Below are positions 1-8,249 of a stretch of 64,000 nucleotides of DNA, in pieces (position 1 is the stretch's first letter; the number at the start of each line of letters is the position of its first letter). The stretch lies in the NCBI GenBank assembly GCA_016703225.1, contig JADJCM010000001.1:1054001-1118000 (forward strand), written 5' to 3'. This DNA comes from Lysobacterales bacterium (GTDB taxonomy: Bacteria > Pseudomonadota > Gammaproteobacteria > Xanthomonadales > Ahniellaceae). The notes below the pieces were generated by a model. That model had not been told where the DNA came from. It ran no database searches and worked only from the letters and a program-made list of their open reading frames with translations. The translations under genes were made by a program, and so were the position numbers.

Positions 1-1112
1 ACCGTCACGTCGTTGTTCGACAGGGGCTGGTTCTCGAAAGTGATGCGCTTCTCGTCGCCCTGCGGATGGTGGATGCCAACCGCCGAGGCGGGGACATCGA
101 GGCTGCGATCCCAGCCCAGCCAGAACGGATTGGCCGCCGCCGGCACCTCGGTATTCAACTCGACCAAGGTGGTGTCGGCGGGCTGGTAGGTCGCGAGCAG
201 AGTCGCGCCGCCGGTCTGCGCAATGGAAGCACTCGCGAAGCACGCAGCGTCCAGAGGCGAGCAAATCGGCGTACCGCTGCTGCTCGACCCCGGCGTGCGG
301 CAGGTCGGGTTCTCGTACTTCCAGTAGGCGACCACGGTGCTGGCGTCGGCTTGCGTGCTGAAGCAGTGATTGGCAGTCAGCAACAGCCGACGCTTGTTCT
401 GCGCCGTGTTGTTGACCAACTCGCCCGTGCACAAGCCGCCACCGACCGAGTAACGCGCCACCGCATTGATCTGATCGCGGTAGTTGTTGCCCTCGGGACA
501 GACCACATCGACATTGCAGCTGCCCGACTTCGCGAACGGCGAGTCACCGCTCTCGATCGAACGATAGGCCTGCTGCACGCTCTTGATGCCGAACTGCAGC
601 TCGCCGCGCGCGGCCTTGGGCACCAGCACTTCGAGATAGGCGACATCGCCCGGCACGTAGGGTGTCCAGAACTCGCCGAACTTCGGGTTGTCGGCCGCCG
701 TGTAGGGGCCGCGCAGGAATTTGCCGCTGGCATCGCTCAACCACGCCTCGGCACCCGCGGGCAGATGGAAGGGCGCCAGCGCCAGGTCGATCGAAACTGC
801 GCCCGGCGCATCGATGCGGACGCGCCAGAGATCGTGTGCGGCATCGACTTCGCTCCAGCGCCCGGGCGCGGACTTGCGCTCGTCGCGCAGGTCGACGCCG
901 GCCTTGTGCACCAGCGCGTAGCGCAGCGGCCGGCCTTTGTCGGCGAGCGCGTCCTCGGCCAGCGCCTTCTCGGCGTTCAGCGGCGGCAACTGCAGCGCGC
1001 GCGCCGCCGGATCGATCGGCAGCTGGAAACGCCGGCTCGGCAATTCGGCCGCAGACGCCAACAGCGGAATGCTCAGGACGGCGAGCCACAACCCGCGGAT
1101 GCAGTGTTTCAT
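1..1112 (-). CDS. Secreted trypsin-like serine protease, lysyl-endopeptidase-like (3' end off the left edge)
   Basis: About 370 residues are visible; the C-terminus lies beyond base 1. The start ATG at 1112 is followed by a clear Sec signal peptide (MKHCIRGLWLAVLSIPLLASAA). A long N-terminal region of roughly 160 residues, typical of a propeptide, precedes the protease domain. The catalytic His is in LLLTANHCF and the Asp in ADTTLVEL, matching family S1 proteases of the Achromobacter/Lysobacter lysyl endopeptidase type. Several cysteines (CNVDVVCPEG, GGLCTGE) fit the disulfide pattern of that group. The Ser motif would lie past the window edge and cannot be seen. It probably degrades extracellular protein. 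It is divergent from the AAA ATPase at 1260, with a 147-base promoter gap between them. Confidence 0.85.
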   Translation of the reverse strand, partial: MKHCIRGLWLAVLSIPLLASAAELPSRRFQLPIDPAARALQLPPLNAEKALAEDALADKGRPLRYALVHKAGVDLRDERKSAPGRWSEVDAAHDLWRVRIDAPGAVSIDLALAPFHLPAGAEAWLSDASGKFLRGPYTAADNPKFGEFWTPYVPGDVAYLEVLVPKAARGELQFGIKSVQQAYRSIESGDSPFAKSGSCNVDVVCPEGNNYRDQINAVARYSVGGGLCTGELVNNTAQNKRRLLLTANHCFSTQADASTVVAYWKYENPTCRTPGSSSSGTPICSPLDAACFASASIAQTGGATLLATYQPADTTLVELNTEVPAAANPFWLGWDRSLDVPASAVGIHHPQGDEKRITFENQPLSNNDVT

Positions 1113-1259
1113 CTGGATCTCCCGACAACGGTGACGCCAAGCATACAACTCGCGCCACGGCGCACCGTGATGCGTCGCACCGCCGTTCAGGGCCGGCGCC
1201 GACTTCGACAAAACCCGCGATTCCGGACAAAGTAGCGCTCTTGTCCCTACCCTGCCGCC

Positions 1260-2741
1260 ATGCCCGATCTCGACAACCTTGCCAGCCTGATCCGCGCCGG
1301 ACACCCGGTCATCGCCATCGACACCGGCGAGGAATCGCGCGTGGTCGAGAGCTTCCGCCATGTCATCGGCAAGGTTTGGCGGCCGCTGTACAAGTGGAGC
1401 CTGAACGACGGCCTGCAGCGCCTCGACATGACCCTCGACGAGCCGCCGCTGGCCGCCGCCGAGGCGACATCGACGCTGCAGTTCATCAAGGATCAGCGCG
1501 AGCGCGCGATCTTTTTGCTGTGCGACTTCCACGGCTACCTGCGCTACCCGCTGACCATGCGTCTGGTGCGCGAGATCGTCGAGCGAACCAACACCGCCGC
1601 GCACACGCTGGTGCTGGTCGGCGTCGGCATCGAGATTCCGAAGGAGATCGAGTCGCACGCGGTGCGGATTTCGCTCAAGCTTCCGGACGAGGCGACGCTC
1701 GGCAAGCTGGTGCGCGACGAGGCCTTCCAGTACTCGCGCGAGCACGGCGGCAAGCGCGTCGAGATCGACCCGGTCGCGTTCAAGACCATCGTCCGCAACC
1801 TGCTCGGGCTGAAGCTGCCGGACGCGCGCCGCATCGCGCGGCAACTGGTGTTCCGCGACGGCGCCGTCGGCATGTCCGACCTGCCGGAACTGGCCAAGCT
1901 CAAGTTCGAGCTGCTGAACCGCGACGGCGTGCTGCACTTCGAGTACGAGACCGCGGCCTTCGCCGATGTCGCCGGGCTCGCGCGCCTCAAGCAGTGGGTG
2001 GAGCAGCGCCGCGCGATCTTCCTCGGCGAAAACAAGCTCGCCGGACTCGATCCACCCAAGGGCCTGCTGCTGCTCGGCGTGCAGGGTTGCGGCAAGAGCC
2101 TGGCCGCAAAGGCGATCGCCGGTTCGTTCGGGGTGCCGCTGGTGCGGCTCGATTTCGGCGCGCTGTACAACAAGTACCACGGTGAAACCGAGCGCAACCT
2201 GCGCGAATCGCTGCTCAATGCCGAAGCGCTGTCGCCCTGCGTACTGTGGTGCGACGAGATCGAGAAGGGGCTGGCGACCTCGGACAGCGACGACGGCGTC
2301 TCACGTCGCGTGCTCGGCGCCCTGCTCACCTGGATGTCCGAACGCAAGAAACCGGTGTTCCTGGTCGCGACCGCGAACGATGTCTCCAGGCTGCCGCCGG
2401 AGCTGCTGCGCAAGGGCCGCTTCGACGAGATCTTCTTCATCGACCTGCCCGCCGAGAGCGCGCGTGACGCGATCTTTCGCGTGCACTTCGACAAGCGCAA
2501 GCTCGACCGCGAGGACTTCGACCGCGATGCGCTGGTCGCGGCCAGTGACGGCTTTTCCGGCGCCGAGATCGAACAGGCGATCGTCGCCGCGCTCTATGCC
2601 GCGCATGCCGATGGCGTGCCGCTGCAGCAGCGCCACCTGATCGCCGAATTGAAGGCGACGCGGCCGCTGTCGGTGCTGATGGCCGAGCCGGTGCAGCAGC
2701 TGCGCGACTGGGCGAAGACGCGCACGGTCAGCGCCGACTGA
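1260..2741 (+). CDS. AAA+ family ATPase, Ycf46-like (SpoVK/COG0464 type)
   Basis: 493 residues with one AAA+ module. Walker A is GVQGCGKSL at 273-281, Walker B VLWCDEIE at 328-335 (D332, E333), sensor-1 TAND near 371-374, and the arginine-finger region LLRKGRFDE at 383-391. The N-terminal 230 residues (DTGEESRVVES, IFLLCDFHGYL, VGVGIEIPKEIESHAVRI) resemble the degenerate first AAA-like half found in Ycf46 proteins. That half lacks a good Walker A and may be structural. The protein is soluble with no signal peptide. The target is unknown; the family is thought to remodel proteins. It stands alone, converging on the ABC-F gene with only 4 bases between stops. The start at 1260 follows a divergent intergenic gap and is the first in-frame Met of the domain. 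Confidence 0.85.
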   Translation: MPDLDNLASLIRAGHPVIAIDTGEESRVVESFRHVIGKVWRPLYKWSLNDGLQRLDMTLDEPPLAAAEATSTLQFIKDQRERAIFLLCDFHGYLRYPLTMRLVREIVERTNTAAHTLVLVGVGIEIPKEIESHAVRISLKLPDEATLGKLVRDEAFQYSREHGGKRVEIDPVAFKTIVRNLLGLKLPDARRIARQLVFRDGAVGMSDLPELAKLKFELLNRDGVLHFEYETAAFADVAGLARLKQWVEQRRAIFLGENKLAGLDPPKGLLLLGVQGCGKSLAAKAIAGSFGVPLVRLDFGALYNKYHGETERNLRESLLNAEALSPCVLWCDEIEKGLATSDSDDGVSRRVLGALLTWMSERKKPVFLVATANDVSRLPPELLRKGRFDEIFFIDLPAESARDAIFRVHFDKRKLDREDFDRDALVAASDGFSGAEIEQAIVAALYAAHADGVPLQQRHLIAELKATRPLSVLMAEPVQQLRDWAKTRTVSAD

Positions 2742-2745
2742 GCGG

Positions 2746-4629
2746 CTACCGCGCCGCGGCCTCGCTGGCTTCGGCGGCGGCTAGCCAGGCGGCTTCGGCT
2801 TCGTCGAGCTTGCGCCGAGTTTCGCTCTGACGCTGGGTGGTGGCCAGCACCTTGAACTTGTCCTGGCTGTAAAACCCGGGGGCCGCGACCTCGCGGTCCA
2901 CCTGTTGCATCTCGCGCTGCAGCCGTTCCAGCTCGACTTCGGCGGCCTTCAGTGCGTCGCGCAGCGCGCGTTCCTGCTTCTTCTGCGCCTTGTCGTTGTT
3001 GCGCGCCGAGCGTTCGCCGCCCGCCGGCTTGCTTGGGCCCGCCTCCTGGCGCATGGCATTGCCGCGTGATCCCAGCCACTTCGCGTAGGCATCGAGATCG
3101 CCGTCGAACTCGCCGACGCTTCCGTCGCAGACGCGGATCAGCTGGTCGCAGGTGGCGCCGACGAGATGGCGGTCATGCGAGACCAACACCACCGCGCCAT
3201 CGAAGTCCGAGAGCGCGATCTCCAGCGCCTGCCGCATGTCCAGATCGAGATGGTTGGTCGGTTCATCGAGCAGCAGCAGGTTTGGCCGGCGATAGACCAC
3301 CATCGCCAGCGCCAGGCGCGCCTTCTCGCCCCCCGAGAACGGGGCGACCTTCTCGAACACGCGGTCGCCGACAAAGTTGAAGCCGCCGAGCACGCTGCGA
3401 AGTTCCTGCTCGCCCTTCTTCGGGTCGAGTTCCTTGAAGTGCTCGAGCGGCGACGCGTCCGGGTTCAGCTGTTCAAGCTGGTGCTGCGCGAAGTAGCCGA
3501 CGCGCAGGTCCGGATGGCGCGTCATCTCGCCGGCGCGGACGTCGAGCTCGCCGGCCAGCAGCTTGACCAGCGTCGACTTGCCCTCGCCATTGGGGCCGAC
3601 CAGGCCGATGCGTTGTCCCGGCTCGAGGCTGAGCTTGATGCCGGACAACACCGTGCGCTGGCCATAGCCGACCGCGGCGTCGTGCAGGCGGATCAAGGGC
3701 GATGGCAGCTTGTCCGGCGCCGGAAAATCGAAACTGAACTCGCTGTCGGCGACCACCGGTGCGACCAGCTTGATGCGCTCGATCATCTTCACGCGCGATT
3801 GGGCCAGGCGCGCTTTGGCCGCGCTGGCCTTGAAGCGGTCAACGAAGCTCTGCAGGTGCGCGATGGTGCGCTGCTGCGACGCCGACACCGCCGCCTGCTG
3901 CGCCATGCGTTCGGCGCGCAGGCGTTCGAACTGCGAATAGTTGCCGGTGTAGAGGGTGGCCTTGCTCTCGGCCAGATGCAGGGTGTGGGTGCAGATCGCG
4001 TCCAGGAACTCGCGGTCATGCGAGATCACCAGCAGCGTGCCCTCGTAGGCCAGCAGCCAGTTCTGCAGCCAGACCACAGCATCGATGTCGAGATGGTTGG
4101 TCGGCTCGTCGAGCAGCATCAGGTCGGCGCGGGTCATCAGCACGCGCGCGAGATTCAGGCGCATGCGCCAGCCGCCCGAAAACGAGGCGACCGGGTTGTC
4201 GATCTGATCCGGCTTGAAGCCGAGTCCGTCGAGCATGCGCGCCGCGCGCGCCGCCGCGGCATAGCCGCCGATGGCGTGCAGACGCTCGTGGCCATGCGCG
4301 ATCTCGTGCGCGTCGTGGGTGATCTCGGCCTCGCGCAACGCTGCCTCGACCGCGCGCAGTTCGGCGTCGCCATCGAGCACGTACTCGATCGCCGGCTGTT
4401 CGGTGTGCGGCATTTCCTGCGCCACCGTCGCAATGGTGAGGCTTTTCGGCAACGAGACATCGCCCTGATCGGGCTGGATCTCGCCGAGAATCAGCGCGAA
4501 CAGGCTCGACTTGCCGGTGCCATTGCGCCCGACAAAGCCGACGCGCTGGCCACGGTGGATGGTCGCGGACAAGCCGTCGATGAGCACCCGCGGCCCACGC
4601 CGCAGGCGAAGATTGGAGAAACTGAGCAT
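2746..4629 (-). CDS. yheS: ABC-F family ATPase, YheS type
   Basis: 627 residues, close to the size of E. coli YheS. Two ABC cassettes lie in tandem with no membrane segments. Cassette 1 has Walker A GRNGTGKSS at 34-42, signature SGGWRMRL at 151-158 and Walker B LLLDEPTNHLD near 172-182. Cassette 2 has Walker A GPNGEGKS at 345-352, signature SGGEKARL at 432-439 and Walker B LLLLDEPTNHLD near 451-462. A charged linker (residues 230-290) matches the ribosome-facing P-site tRNA interaction motif of ABC-F proteins. The C-terminal 90 residues are a Glu/Lys/Gln-rich coiled coil. ABC-F proteins act on ribosomes during elongation, or give antibiotic resistance in specialised members; nothing here suggests the latter. 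The next gene upstream on this strand is the GNAT gene, 9 bases away. Confidence 0.93.
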   Translation of the reverse strand: MLSFSNLRLRRGPRVLIDGLSATIHRGQRVGFVGRNGTGKSSLFALILGEIQPDQGDVSLPKSLTIATVAQEMPHTEQPAIEYVLDGDAELRAVEAALREAEITHDAHEIAHGHERLHAIGGYAAAARAARMLDGLGFKPDQIDNPVASFSGGWRMRLNLARVLMTRADLMLLDEPTNHLDIDAVVWLQNWLLAYEGTLLVISHDREFLDAICTHTLHLAESKATLYTGNYSQFERLRAERMAQQAAVSASQQRTIAHLQSFVDRFKASAAKARLAQSRVKMIERIKLVAPVVADSEFSFDFPAPDKLPSPLIRLHDAAVGYGQRTVLSGIKLSLEPGQRIGLVGPNGEGKSTLVKLLAGELDVRAGEMTRHPDLRVGYFAQHQLEQLNPDASPLEHFKELDPKKGEQELRSVLGGFNFVGDRVFEKVAPFSGGEKARLALAMVVYRRPNLLLLDEPTNHLDLDMRQALEIALSDFDGAVVLVSHDRHLVGATCDQLIRVCDGSVGEFDGDLDAYAKWLGSRGNAMRQEAGPSKPAGGERSARNNDKAQKKQERALRDALKAAEVELERLQREMQQVDREVAAPGFYSQDKFKVLATTQRQSETRRKLDEAEAAWLAAAEASEAAAR

Positions 4630-4638
4630 GGGCGTAGT

Positions 4639-5199
4639 CTAGGGTTTGTCGCGGTCGGATACAGCCCGGGCGACGGGAAGCAAGTCCACGTACATCGAAG
4701 CCAAGTTGCTCGCTGCGTCCGGCAATTCGCCCAGCTTGGCGAAACCATGTCGCTCGTAGAAGCGAACAGAAGACTCCTTGGCATCGACCAGCAAGTAGCG
4801 ACAGCCGGCAATGGGCATGATCGAGCCGACGACAAAACTGATGGCGAGGTCCAGAAGCTCCGTGCCGATGCCTTGCCCCTGAAAGCGCTTGTCGACTGCA
4901 AGACGGGCCAGCATCATCGCCGGATAGGAGTCGAACTTGAATCCGCTGATTCGTTCCTGTTCTGGCAATTGCTTGACCAAGATATTCGCGCACACCAGCG
5001 TTGCGAATGCGATGACGGTCCGCTCGCCGGGCTGCACTCCGACCAGTGTTCTGGCCAGGTATTCTTCGTGAAAGCGACGCGCATCCTTCTTCAAGAACGT
5101 CTTGAGCGGCTTCAGCGAATCATCGCCCAAGCGCAACCAGTTGACGCCATCACCCGCTTGGATGGCCCGATAGTGAAGGCCGGATTGCGAAGCACTCAC
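4639..5199 (-). CDS. GNAT acetyltransferase, possible toxin of a TacT-like pair
   Basis: 186 residues, a single GNAT domain. The acetyl-CoA binding motif A is RLAVDKRFQGQGIGTELL (RxxGxG/A signature), followed by an active-site region VRFYERHGF. The tyrosine in that position is the catalytic residue of TacT/AtaT-type toxins, which acetylate the amino group of charged tRNAs. The start overlaps the stop of the preceding small gene by 4 bases (ATGA), which is typical of antitoxin-toxin operons. The residues and operon shape are seen in the sequence; the toxin role is inferred. It could instead be a small-molecule acetyltransferase. It is followed within 9 bases by the ABC-F gene. Confidence 0.8.
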   Translation of the reverse strand: MSASQSGLHYRAIQAGDGVNWLRLGDDSLKPLKTFLKKDARRFHEEYLARTLVGVQPGERTVIAFATLVCANILVKQLPEQERISGFKFDSYPAMMLARLAVDKRFQGQGIGTELLDLAISFVVGSIMPIAGCRYLLVDAKESSVRFYERHGFAKLGELPDAASNLASMYVDLLPVARAVSDRDKP

Positions 5200-5435
5200 C
5201 GGACGACTTTCTTGCCACGACGCTTGGTCGTTTCCTTGGGTCGAAGGTTCGAAACGACCAGGCCCGTCTCCATGATCGCCCTCGCCATCTCGCGACCGCG
5301 CAAGACTGCCTCCACCGCTGCGGGCGAGGCCACGGGATTCTTCATTGCGCGTCGGAAGGCCTTGGCTTCCTTGCCGGAAACCGTGACAGACCCGAACAGG
5401 CTGCTGTGAATGGCCATGGCGATTGCTCTGAACAT
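5196..5435 (-). CDS. Small protein preceding the GNAT gene, antitoxin candidate
   Basis: 79 residues from ATG 5435; an ATG at 5417 is also possible (73 residues). It is basic at the C-terminus (KETTKRRGKKVVR). The central stretch VSGKEAKAFRRAMKNPVAS resembles the C-terminal neutralising segment of DUF1778 antitoxins, which has a conserved pattern of acidic/aromatic residues followed by NPP. No ribbon-helix-helix DNA-binding segment is visible upstream of it, so it may be a cut-down antitoxin that does not bind DNA. It is translationally coupled to the GNAT gene by a 4-base overlap. A strong AAGGAGGTC at 5464-5472 lies too far upstream (28 bases) to serve either start. A longer reading upstream to 5654 has no recognisable content. 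Confidence 0.6.
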   Translation of the reverse strand: MFRAIAMAIHSSLFGSVTVSGKEAKAFRRAMKNPVASPAAVEAVLRGREMARAIMETGLVVSNLRPKETTKRRGKKVVR

Positions 5436-5603
5436 CGATTGCGATGAGCGGACGATATCACGACCTCCTTGAACCCCTGGCAGCACCGCTCCGAACATGC
5501 GCAAGTAGACCCGGAGGGAAGGCCGGCGCACCGGTGGCGGCACTGGCCGCGCGCCGCGGGCGCGTGCAAGCTTGTGCCCGGTCGCCCTTCCGGAAGCCCG
5601 CGC

Positions 5604-6773
5604 ATGAGTGCCGTTCTTGAAGCCCCTCCGCAGTATCGCGACCGCAAACGCCATGCCTGGCTGTTGTCGGTGCTACTGCCGCTGCTCGCGACTGCCGGTC
5701 CGATCGCATACCTCACCAGCGGCGATGCGCGCGTGCTGTGGTTGCCGGTGCTGTTGTTCTACGTGTTGCTGCCACTTGCCGACCTGATTTTCGGCGAGGA
5801 CCCAAGCAATCCGCCGGAGTCGGCGATGGCGGCGCTCGATGCCGATCGCTACTACCGCGTGATCACCTGGATCATGGTGCCGCTGCTGTGGTTTGCGTTC
5901 GGGTTCGTAGCCTGGTTCGTCGCGCGTCATCCGCTGCCCTGGCATGGGCTGGTCGCGGTGACCATCGCCACCGGCGTGATCGGCGGCTTCTGCATCAACC
6001 TCGGCCACGAGCTTGGCCACAAGCGCGGCGCGTTCGAGCGCTGGCTGGCGAAGCTGGTGCTGGCACCGACTGGTTACGGGCACTTCCACGTCGAACACAA
6101 TCGCGGCCACCACCGCGACGTCGCCACGCCCGAGGACCCGGCATCTTCCCGTCTTGGCGAGTCGATCTGGCAGTTCTTGCCGCGCGAGATGCCGGGCGCG
6201 CTGCGTCGCGCATGGCGGCTCGAATGCGAGCGCATGGCCGCAGCCGGACGATCCCGCTTCAGCCTGCACAACGACATCGTGCAGACCACGCTGATCACGC
6301 TCGCGCTCTGGACTGGACTACTCGCCTGGCTCGGGATCGGCGGGCTGCCGTTCCTGCTCGCAGCCTCGTTCTGGGCCAACTTCCAGCTGACAAGCGCCAA
6401 CTACATCGAACACTACGGCATCGCCCGCCGCCGACTCGACAGCGGCCGCTACGAGCCCTGCCGGCCCGAGCATTCCTGGAACAGCAACCACATCGTCTCG
6501 AACTGGGCGCTGTTCCACCTGCAACGCCATTCCGACCACCACGCGAACGCGACCCGGCGCTACCAGTGCCTGCGCCACTTCGAGGAGGCACCGCAATTGC
6601 CCACCGGCTACTTCGGCATGTTCCTGCTCGCCTACGTGCCGCCGCTGTGGTTCCGGGTGATGAACCCACGGCTGGTCGCGATGGTCGGTGGCGATGTCGA
6701 GCGCGTCAATTTCCAGCCGGGACGGCGCGAGCGCCTCTGCGCCGAACTCGGGCTGGGCGCAGCGCAGTCTTGA
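5604..6773 (+). CDS. alkB: Alkane 1-monooxygenase (AlkB-type non-heme di-iron hydroxylase)
   Basis: 389 residues, integral membrane. Several hydrophobic helices precede the histidine boxes HELGHK (135-140), EHNRGHH (164-170) and QRHSDHH (307-313). The extra NYIEHYG motif (266-272) is diagnostic of AlkB rather than generic fatty-acid desaturases. It inserts one oxygen atom at the terminal carbon of medium-chain alkanes, using electrons from rubredoxin and rubredoxin reductase. No rubredoxin gene lies nearby, so the partner must be elsewhere. The start at 5604 (MSAVLEAPPQYR) is chosen because it has GGAAG upstream and the usual N-terminal length; the reading frame is open further upstream but contains nothing family-like. 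It is divergent from the GNAT operon. Confidence 0.93.
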   Translation: MSAVLEAPPQYRDRKRHAWLLSVLLPLLATAGPIAYLTSGDARVLWLPVLLFYVLLPLADLIFGEDPSNPPESAMAALDADRYYRVITWIMVPLLWFAFGFVAWFVARHPLPWHGLVAVTIATGVIGGFCINLGHELGHKRGAFERWLAKLVLAPTGYGHFHVEHNRGHHRDVATPEDPASSRLGESIWQFLPREMPGALRRAWRLECERMAAAGRSRFSLHNDIVQTTLITLALWTGLLAWLGIGGLPFLLAASFWANFQLTSANYIEHYGIARRRLDSGRYEPCRPEHSWNSNHIVSNWALFHLQRHSDHHANATRRYQCLRHFEEAPQLPTGYFGMFLLAYVPPLWFRVMNPRLVAMVGGDVERVNFQPGRRERLCAELGLGAAQS

Positions 6774-6815
6774 AGCAAACGTCAGACAGCCCGCAGCACC
6801 CACCGGAGTACCTCG

Positions 6816-7970
6816 ATGCATCAGGACGACCCGCGCTGGACAGCCATCGACGCCGCACTGCGCAGCGACCGCATGATGGAAGCGCTGCGCAGTTACCGCG
6901 AATGCACCGGCGCCGAGCTCGCCGAAGCGCTGCGCACGATCGAAGCGCGCAAGGCGACGCTGGCAGCCGCCGCACCTGCGGGCGACTCGCAACTGCCAGC
7001 GACGGTGCAGGCCTATCTCGACAGCGGCCATGCGCGCCGTGGCGAGCTGGTCGGCCATTGGCGCAATCGCGCCGGCGAGTTCTGCGTGCTGGTGCTCTAT
7101 CAGCGCGAGCCGCAACCGATGTTCGAGCTCGGCGTGTTTCCGCCCCAGGTCGGCAACTGGGGCCACCAGTTGAATGGCTGCAGCGTCAGCCGCGGTGAAC
7201 TGGACGCGGCCCTGGCCGGTCAGCGGCCGTTGTATGGCGCCGAGTTCGCCGACGACGGCGCCACCATGGCGGCGCTCCGACAGCGACTGGCAATCCTGTT
7301 CCCAGCGGCGCGTGCGCCGGCGGCAGCCGTTGGCGCCGTGCATTGGCGCGCATCGCGCACGCGCCTGTTCGCGCTGGCCGCGGCGCCGTTCGAACGCGGC
7401 TTCCTGCTGCGCCCGGCGACGCTGGCCGCGGCCGAATGGTCCGCGCTGCTGGCGCGCGCTGCGGAGGACGACGCGCTCGCCGAGCAGCTCGATGAACTGC
7501 CCGTCGCCGCGCGCGCGCTGGTCGCGGGCGAGCCGAATGTTGCGCCCGTGGCGCAGCCGCTGTTGTGGATCGACTGCGTGTCCCGATGCCACGCCCGCGC
7601 CTGGACCACCAACTCCTGCGACACGCTGTTCGCCGACCTCGCGGCGCGACCACTCGGGGCATTCGCGGATTCGCCAACGCTGGCCTCGGCGGCGGCGTTG
7701 CTCTGCGCGAGCGTCGACGTCGGCGCGCTGCGTCGGCGCCAACTGCCGTGGTGGCTGCAGGGCACGGCCGCGGCCAGCGACTGCGCGGTGGGCTTGCTCA
7801 CGCCCTACGAACTGCGTGCGCTGGCCGGGGATCTTGCCGCCCTGATCGCGGCTGCGCGCAGCGCCGGCACCTGGCCACTGAGCCCGACCGACACCGCCGA
7901 ACTGCAGAACTTTCTCGCTGCAGCCGCCGCCGAGGGCTGCTGGCTGGTCGGGATCGAACCCGGCTCCTGA
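6816..7970 (+). CDS. Uncharacterised protein with an L7/L12-like N-terminal helix pair
   Basis: 384 residues, no signal peptide or membrane segments. The first 50 residues (IDAALRSDRMMEALRSYREC followed by TGAELAEAL) resemble the helical motif of the ribosomal protein L7/L12 C-terminal domain. That motif is reused in many small bacterial proteins. The remainder, rich in Ala, Leu and Trp, has no motif that I recognise; it contains isolated cysteines (CVSRCHARAW, NSCDTL). It starts 42 bases after alkB on the same strand and may be co-transcribed. A 12-bp hairpin 7 bases after its stop may be its terminator. I do not assign a function. Confidence 0.7.
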   Translation: MHQDDPRWTAIDAALRSDRMMEALRSYRECTGAELAEALRTIEARKATLAAAAPAGDSQLPATVQAYLDSGHARRGELVGHWRNRAGEFCVLVLYQREPQPMFELGVFPPQVGNWGHQLNGCSVSRGELDAALAGQRPLYGAEFADDGATMAALRQRLAILFPAARAPAAAVGAVHWRASRTRLFALAAAPFERGFLLRPATLAAAEWSALLARAAEDDALAEQLDELPVAARALVAGEPNVAPVAQPLLWIDCVSRCHARAWTTNSCDTLFADLAARPLGAFADSPTLASAAALLCASVDVGALRRRQLPWWLQGTAAASDCAVGLLTPYELRALAGDLAALIAAARSAGTWPLSPTDTAELQNFLAAAAAEGCWLVGIEPGS

Positions 7971-7977
7971 TGACGGT

Positions 7978-8004
7978 GGTGCGCACCGCTTTGCGGTGCA
8001 CACC
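7978..8004. repeat. Palindromic hairpin beside the IS end
   Basis: A near-perfect 12-bp stem (GGTGCGCACCGC pairing with GCGGTGCACACC, one mismatch) closes a TTT loop. It begins 7 bases after the stop at 7970 and ends 6 bases before the left inverted repeat of the IS110-family element. It could be a terminator without a U tract, or the palindromic target that IS1111-group elements often choose. Confidence 0.6.
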
Positions 8005-8010
8005 CTATGT

Positions 8011-8026
8011 ATGGACTCACCCCCTC
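8011..8026. repeat. IS1111 left inverted repeat
   Basis: ATGGACTCACCCCCTC, an exact reverse complement of 9370-9385. It lies at the transposase 3' side of the element. Confidence 0.9.
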
Positions 8027-8249
8027 CGTCAACCGCTGCTTTTTTCACGGACCTTGGCTGCGTCTATGTATCAGGCCTCTGATCGGCGAAGCATCGCCTG
8101 GGCCAGCATCGGATGAGCACGCGGACTGCCAATTACGTGTAGGCCTCAAGGGCCAGTAGGGTGTTAGGCACCGATCCGCGTCGGTCTTACCTGTGGTTCG
8201 TGCGTGAAGCAGCAGGCTGGGCGCTCAGCGCCCGGGGTGAACGCAGGTT
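8027..8249 (-). ncRNA. Candidate bridge RNA (seekRNA) region of the IS1111 element
   Basis: The 223 bases between the transposase stop and the left inverted repeat carry no gene. In IS1111-group elements the bridge/seek RNA is encoded downstream of the transposase on the same strand, so it would be read from 8249 towards 8027. An 8-base sequence, CTATGTAT at 8064-8071, repeats exactly at 8005-8012, the junction of the left flank and the element end (CTATGT followed by AT of the repeat). That is what a target-recognition guide should look like. Transcript ends and folding were not computed. Confidence 0.55.

Noticed and set aside
3166..5409. 747-residue open frame antisense to the ABC-F and GNAT genes
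   Set aside because: Same shadow effect; it crosses two real genes and has no domain.
5463..5472. Strong ribosome-binding-like AAGGAGGTCG
   Set aside because: No start codon in any useful frame lies 5-12 bases downstream; 28 bases to the nearest ATG of the small gene.
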